This document shows positions 4,961 to 7,345 of a stretch of DNA of 7,345 nt, piece by piece. Position 1 is the first letter of the stretch. Every line of letters begins with the position of its first letter. Below the pieces are notes generated by a model. The model was given only the letters and a program-made list of their open reading frames with translations, had not been told where the DNA came from and searched no databases. The DNA is from Acidobacteriota bacterium (lineage in GTDB: Bacteria; Acidobacteriota; Blastocatellia; Pyrinomonadales; Pyrinomonadaceae). Location of the stretch: the NCBI GenBank assembly GCA_024640445.1, contig JAHEEZ010000189.1:1-7345 (forward strand). The letters run 5' to 3'. The translations under genes and the position numbers were made by a program.

Positions 4961-6151
4961 ATGTTCCGCAGGGTTTATCTCGACAACGCCGCAACAACAC
5001 CAGTGGACAACAGGGTCCTCGAGGCGCTTTTGCCGTATCTTACCGAGAAGTTCGGAAACGCGTCCAGCATTCACTATTACGGTCAGGAAGCGCGTTCTGC
5101 GGTTGATCGCGCGAGACACGAGACATCTCTGCTTATCGGCGCTCGACCGAACGAGATAGTTTTCACATCCGGCGGCACGGAATCCGATAATTTGGCCATA
5201 CGGGGAGTCGTCGAGGGAAACAGGCGGCACGGATCGCATATCGTGACCACAGCTATCGAGCATCCGGCGGTCGCCGGTGCGTGCGCAAGGCTTGAAGAAG
5301 CGGGATGTGACGTTACACGTGTCGGAGTTGGAAGTGACGGCCGAGTTGTGCCGGAACAAGTAATGTCAGCCGTGCGCGAAGATACTGTACTCGTTTCCGT
5401 AATGACCGCGAATAACGAGATCGGTTCTCTCCAGCCGGTTGCTGACATCGGTCGGGCTGTTAAGGAATTGCGGGACGCCGGCAACAAGATCTGGTTCCAT
5501 ACCGACGCAGTCCAGGCTGTCGGTAAGATCGCTGTTGATGTCGATGAACTGGATATTGACCTTCTTTCGATGTCCGGCCACAAGATCTACGCGCCAAAAG
5601 GAGTCGGCGCGCTGTTTGTGCGAAAAGGAGTCAGGCTTGCCTCTCAGAACCTCGGAGGCCATCAGGAACGGGGGCGCAGAGGTGGAACTGAGAATGTCGC
5701 GTTAATAGCTGCACTCGGCACGGCCTGCAGACTGGCGTCCAAAGAGATCGATGCAAATGCAGATCACATTCTGCGTTTGAGAGATAGGTTTGAAGTCGGT
5801 GTCCGAAAGCTGATACCAGAGATAGCGATCCATGGCTTTGACTCAGAACGACTGCCTAACATCTCAAACATCTCTTTCAGGGGTGTGGAAGGCGAGGGAG
5901 TCCTCATAAACCTCGACATGTCCGGAATCGCGGTTTCTACAGGCTCCGCCTGTTCTTCAGGGAGCATCGAGCCTTCGCCTGTTATCGTCGCGCTCGGGGT
6001 CGATGACGATCTGGCGAGAGGGGCGGTAAGGTTTAGTTTTGGTAAGTACAACACGGATGCGGACGTGGACTATCTCCTCGGGGTGTTGCCGGCGGCGGTC
6101 GAGAACCTCAGAAAGCTGTCTCCACGGTTCCGGACCGCCCCCGGCTCTTAA
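4961..6151 (+). CDS. Cysteine desulfurase, IscS/NifS type
   Basis: This 396-residue PLP enzyme of aminotransferase class V removes sulfur from L-cysteine as an enzyme persulfide for Fe-S clusters or tRNA thiolation. The N-terminus YLDNAATTP (6-14) is diagnostic. SGGTESDNLAI (70-80) binds the PLP phosphate. H101 (IEHPAV) stacks on PLP, with D182 and Q185 (HTDAVQAVGK). K208 in SGHK forms the Schiff base, and RRGGTEN (239-245) is conserved. The catalytic cysteine C331 lies in TGSACSSGSIEPSPV on the long mobile loop typical of group I (IscS/NifS) rather than SufS enzymes. Full length and intact. Start ATG at 4961 is chosen because it leads directly into the conserved N-terminus; the ribosome site (GGGCGA region) is weak. 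No IscU, IscA or MnmA gene is adjacent in the window, so the sulfur acceptor is unknown. Confidence 0.95.
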   Translation: MFRRVYLDNAATTPVDNRVLEALLPYLTEKFGNASSIHYYGQEARSAVDRARHETSLLIGARPNEIVFTSGGTESDNLAIRGVVEGNRRHGSHIVTTAIEHPAVAGACARLEEAGCDVTRVGVGSDGRVVPEQVMSAVREDTVLVSVMTANNEIGSLQPVADIGRAVKELRDAGNKIWFHTDAVQAVGKIAVDVDELDIDLLSMSGHKIYAPKGVGALFVRKGVRLASQNLGGHQERGRRGGTENVALIAALGTACRLASKEIDANADHILRLRDRFEVGVRKLIPEIAIHGFDSERLPNISNISFRGVEGEGVLINLDMSGIAVSTGSACSSGSIEPSPVIVALGVDDDLARGAVRFSFGKYNTDADVDYLLGVLPAAVENLRKLSPRFRTAPGS

Positions 6152-6179
6152 GTGTGAGGTGGTGAGGACCACACTTAAG
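6147..6179 (+). repeat. Inverted repeat spanning the cysteine desulfurase stop codon
   Basis: CTTAAGTGTG (6147-6156) and CACACTTAAG (6170-6179) are perfectly complementary 10-bp arms around 13 bp. The TAA stop (6149-6151) is inside the left arm. The right arm also begins a 12-bp perfect palindrome, ACACTTAAGTGT (6171-6182). There is no proper T-run after it, so it may be an RNA 3'-end hairpin or a protein site rather than a strong intrinsic terminator. Confidence 0.6.
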
Positions 6180-6282
6180 TGTTTGCGGGTTTCCTAGTAC
6201 CTGAAAGTGAGAGAATCAATCCTTTCGGTCTTCTACGAAATACCTCGCAAGTCATAAGAAGCGCTCGCATTGTGTGGGAGTT

Positions 6283-6313
6283 CCCGGACCCAAAAGGTCG
6301 AAAAAGGTCCGGG
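6283..6313 (+). terminator. Candidate terminator hairpin
   Basis: CCCGGACC (6283-6290) pairs perfectly with GGTCCGGG (6306-6313) around a 15-nt A-rich loop, followed by CTTTCAATG. The stem is strong but the T-run is short. It is the second possible 3' end for the cysteine desulfurase transcript and also insulates the regulator gene. Confidence 0.45.
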
Positions 6314-6370
6314 CTTTCAATGAACACGCTCCTTATGCTTCAATCATAGGGACGTGCGCCAAATTAGTCT

Positions 6371-6420
6371 TTAATCGTTCTGAATTTTTCTTAATCAATC
6401 TTAATCGTCAGGAATCAATT
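6371..6420 (+). repeat. Five tandem 10-bp degenerate units, candidate OmpR-type binding array
   Basis: Reading from 6371 in steps of exactly ten bases, all five units have AAT at positions 3-5, and four of five read AATC. Units 1, 3 and 4 (6371, 6391, 6401) begin TTAATC. Head-to-tail direct repeats with about one helical turn of spacing are how OmpR/PhoB-family winged helices bind DNA. The array ends 12 bp before a TATAAT -10 box and covers the place of the -35 element. The gene downstream encodes just such a winged helix. Confidence 0.5.
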
Positions 6421-6427
6421 GGATTTT

Positions 6428-6447
6428 GTGCATATAATCGGATGCAC
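6428..6447. promoter_or_regulatory. Short inverted repeat flanking the -10 box
   Basis: GTGCAT (6428-6433) and ATGCAC (6442-6447) are complementary 6-bp arms around 8 bp that include most of the -10 box. A third related element, GTGCAC (6477-6482), overlaps the end of the Shine-Dalgarno. This may be an operator or chance. Confidence 0.3.
6433..6438 (+). promoter_or_regulatory. Perfect -10 box (TATAAT) without a -35, regulator promoter
   Basis: TATAAT at 6433-6438 matches the sigma-70 -10 consensus exactly. At 16-18 bp upstream there is nothing like TTGACA (candidates such as AGGAAT), and there is no TGn extension. This is typical of promoters that need an activator bound over the -35 region. 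The start would be near 6445, giving a leader of about 44 nt. Confidence 0.6.
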
Positions 6448-6472
6448 GATCTACCCATACCTTTTAACACTT

Positions 6473-6477
6473 GGAGG
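6473..6477 (+). promoter_or_regulatory. Shine-Dalgarno of the regulator gene
   Basis: GGAGG lies 11 nt before the ATG at 6489. The spacing is slightly long, but it is the only strong site and it fixes the start of the gene. Confidence 0.6.
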
Positions 6478-6488
6478 TGCACAAACCG

Positions 6489-7345
6489 ATGGAAGGCACC
6501 AGGAACAGGCGAGATCAATCAACTGCGACAATACTGAAGTTCGGCAATTTCATGCTGAACGATAATGAAAGGCGGCTCATACATTCCGGAAAATTTCTGG
6601 ATATCAAGCCCAAGACCTTTGAAGTACTGCTCTATCTTGCCGATAACGCCGGACGGACGGTCTCAAAAGACCAGATCCTTGAGGACGTTTGGGAAGGAAA
6701 TTTTGTTGAAGAAAGCAACCTGGCAGTGCACATATCCAGGATCCGCAAGATCTTTGAAACGGTAGGCGCCGAAGACGTAATCTTTACCGTTCCGGGTATT
6801 GGATATCGGTTCGTAGCGAAGGTCGAAGACTGCAGCTGGGAAGAATGGGAGAAAGCGACGTCGGAAGCCGGCCCTTTTCTCGAGCCGTTCAACGCAGACG
6901 ACAGGTGCGAATCGATTGCAGTTCTGCCGCTGCTCAACGAGAATGGGGACGCCGAGATAGACTACCTCGCCGACGGCATCACTGAGGCCCTGATCAATAA
7001 CCTTTCGTGCCGGCCTAACCTAAGGGTCCTCGCGCGTAATACCGTCTTCCGGTTCAAGAACCAAAACGTGGATGTAGGCGAAGTCGGACGACAGCTGAAC
7101 GTCGATACCGTATTGACTGGAAGAATTCGCGTGCTAAAAGAAAATATCGCGCTCGGGGTCGAGCTCTGCTCGGTAAGCGATGGAGAACAGATCTGGGGCG
7201 CACAGTTTAACCAAAGTTTTGAGGAGATATTCCGGCTTCAGGACGAGATTACGAATTCCATCACCGAGAAACTCAATGCCGAGATTGACCGGATATCCAA
7301 AAGGCTCCCGGACCACCGTCACACCCAAAATACGGAATCCTATCG
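6489..7345 (+). CDS. Winged-helix (OmpR-type) regulator with TolB-like domain, cut by the window edge
   Basis: The frame from ATG 6489 stays open to the last base (285 codons, no stop), so the C-terminus is missing. Residues about 16-110 form an OmpR/PhoB-type winged helix: FGNFMLNDNERRL, then KPKTFEVLLYLADNAGRTVSKDQI, VWEGNFVEESNLAVHISRIRK as the recognition helix region, and the wing GIGYRFVA at 103-110. Residues about 141-270 are a TolB/FlgO-like domain: SIAVLPLLN (142-150), YLADGITEALINNLS, LRVLARNTVFRF, DTVLTGRIR and IWGAQFNQ. The linker (about 111-140) is acidic with no hydrophobic segment, so unlike CadC this protein looks cytoplasmic. No receiver domain is present. Related proteins usually continue into TPR repeats, which would lie beyond the edge. 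It probably regulates transcription, perhaps its own, through the repeats at 6371-6420. The signal it senses is unknown. Confidence 0.88.
   Translation, partial: MEGTRNRRDQSTATILKFGNFMLNDNERRLIHSGKFLDIKPKTFEVLLYLADNAGRTVSKDQILEDVWEGNFVEESNLAVHISRIRKIFETVGAEDVIFTVPGIGYRFVAKVEDCSWEEWEKATSEAGPFLEPFNADDRCESIAVLPLLNENGDAEIDYLADGITEALINNLSCRPNLRVLARNTVFRFKNQNVDVGEVGRQLNVDTVLTGRIRVLKENIALGVELCSVSDGEQIWGAQFNQSFEEIFRLQDEITNSITEKLNAEIDRISKRLPDHRHTQNTESY

Larger units (their letters stand above)
6152..6488. other. 337-bp non-coding region upstream of the regulator
   Basis: No convincing gene lies here. A GTG-started frame (6274-6537) runs through a hairpin, the promoter and into the regulator's 5' end in another frame, so it is not called. 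The region holds the inverted repeat at 6147-6179, the hairpin at 6283-6313, the 10-bp repeat ladder at 6371-6420, a -10 box at 6433-6438 and a short inverted repeat at 6428-6447. Confidence 0.6.

Noticed and set aside
6371..6420. Repeat ladder considered as a CRISPR or iteron origin
   Set aside because: Units are only 10 bp, degenerate and without spacers. There is no cas, rep or parA gene nearby. A transcription-factor array fits better.
6274..6537. Plus-strand GTG-started ORF before the regulator
   Set aside because: It runs through a hairpin, the repeat ladder and the -10 box, then overlaps the regulator's start in another frame. No SD sequence or protein character.

Overview
The window is about 7.3 kb of bacterial chromosome of moderate GC content. 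It holds seven genes I can support, plus one short secreted-peptide ORF that lacks an ATG start at its signal peptide. The likely source is the Acidobacteriota, perhaps a Blastocatellia or Pyrinomonadaceae-like lineage. This is an inference from the last gene, an OmpR-type winged helix fused to a TolB-like domain, an architecture I associate with that phylum, and from the general look of the proteins. I see no rRNA, tRNA, CRISPR array, transposase or phage gene.

Layout. (1) 105-284 (+): a small ORF with a clear signal peptide, apparently started by CTG behind a good Shine-Dalgarno (SD) sequence. (2) 368-698 (+): a near-consensus sigma-70 promoter whose -10 sits inside a perfect interrupted palindrome, driving an 88-residue protein of unknown function. 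A strong bidirectional terminator (724-755) follows. (3) 779-1240 (-): a ferritin-like di-iron protein with its own promoter. (4) 1453-2202/2229 (-): a classical short-chain dehydrogenase/reductase with a TTG start. (5) 2498-4865 (-): a two-gene operon, a radical SAM enzyme with extra C-terminal cysteines followed 4 bp later by a GT28/MGDG-synthase-type glycosyltransferase. (6) 4961-6151 (+): an IscS/NifS-type cysteine desulfurase, divergent from the radical SAM operon across 95 bp. (7) 6152-6488: a non-coding stretch with two inverted repeats, a ladder of five 10-bp units and a perfect TATAAT. It leads into (8) 6489 to beyond the right edge (+): the winged-helix/TolB-like regulator.

How they may work together. 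The radical SAM enzyme needs Fe-S clusters, and a cysteine desulfurase that supplies sulfur for such clusters is transcribed divergently from the same short spacer. A ferritin-like iron protein lies nearby. A mild iron/Fe-S theme is therefore plausible but not proven. The radical SAM and glycosyltransferase pair is the best candidate for an undescribed pathway, possibly making or modifying a glycolipid or another glycoconjugate; its substrate cannot be read from the sequence. The phased repeats just upstream of the regulator look like a binding array for an OmpR-type protein, so autoregulation is a natural hypothesis.
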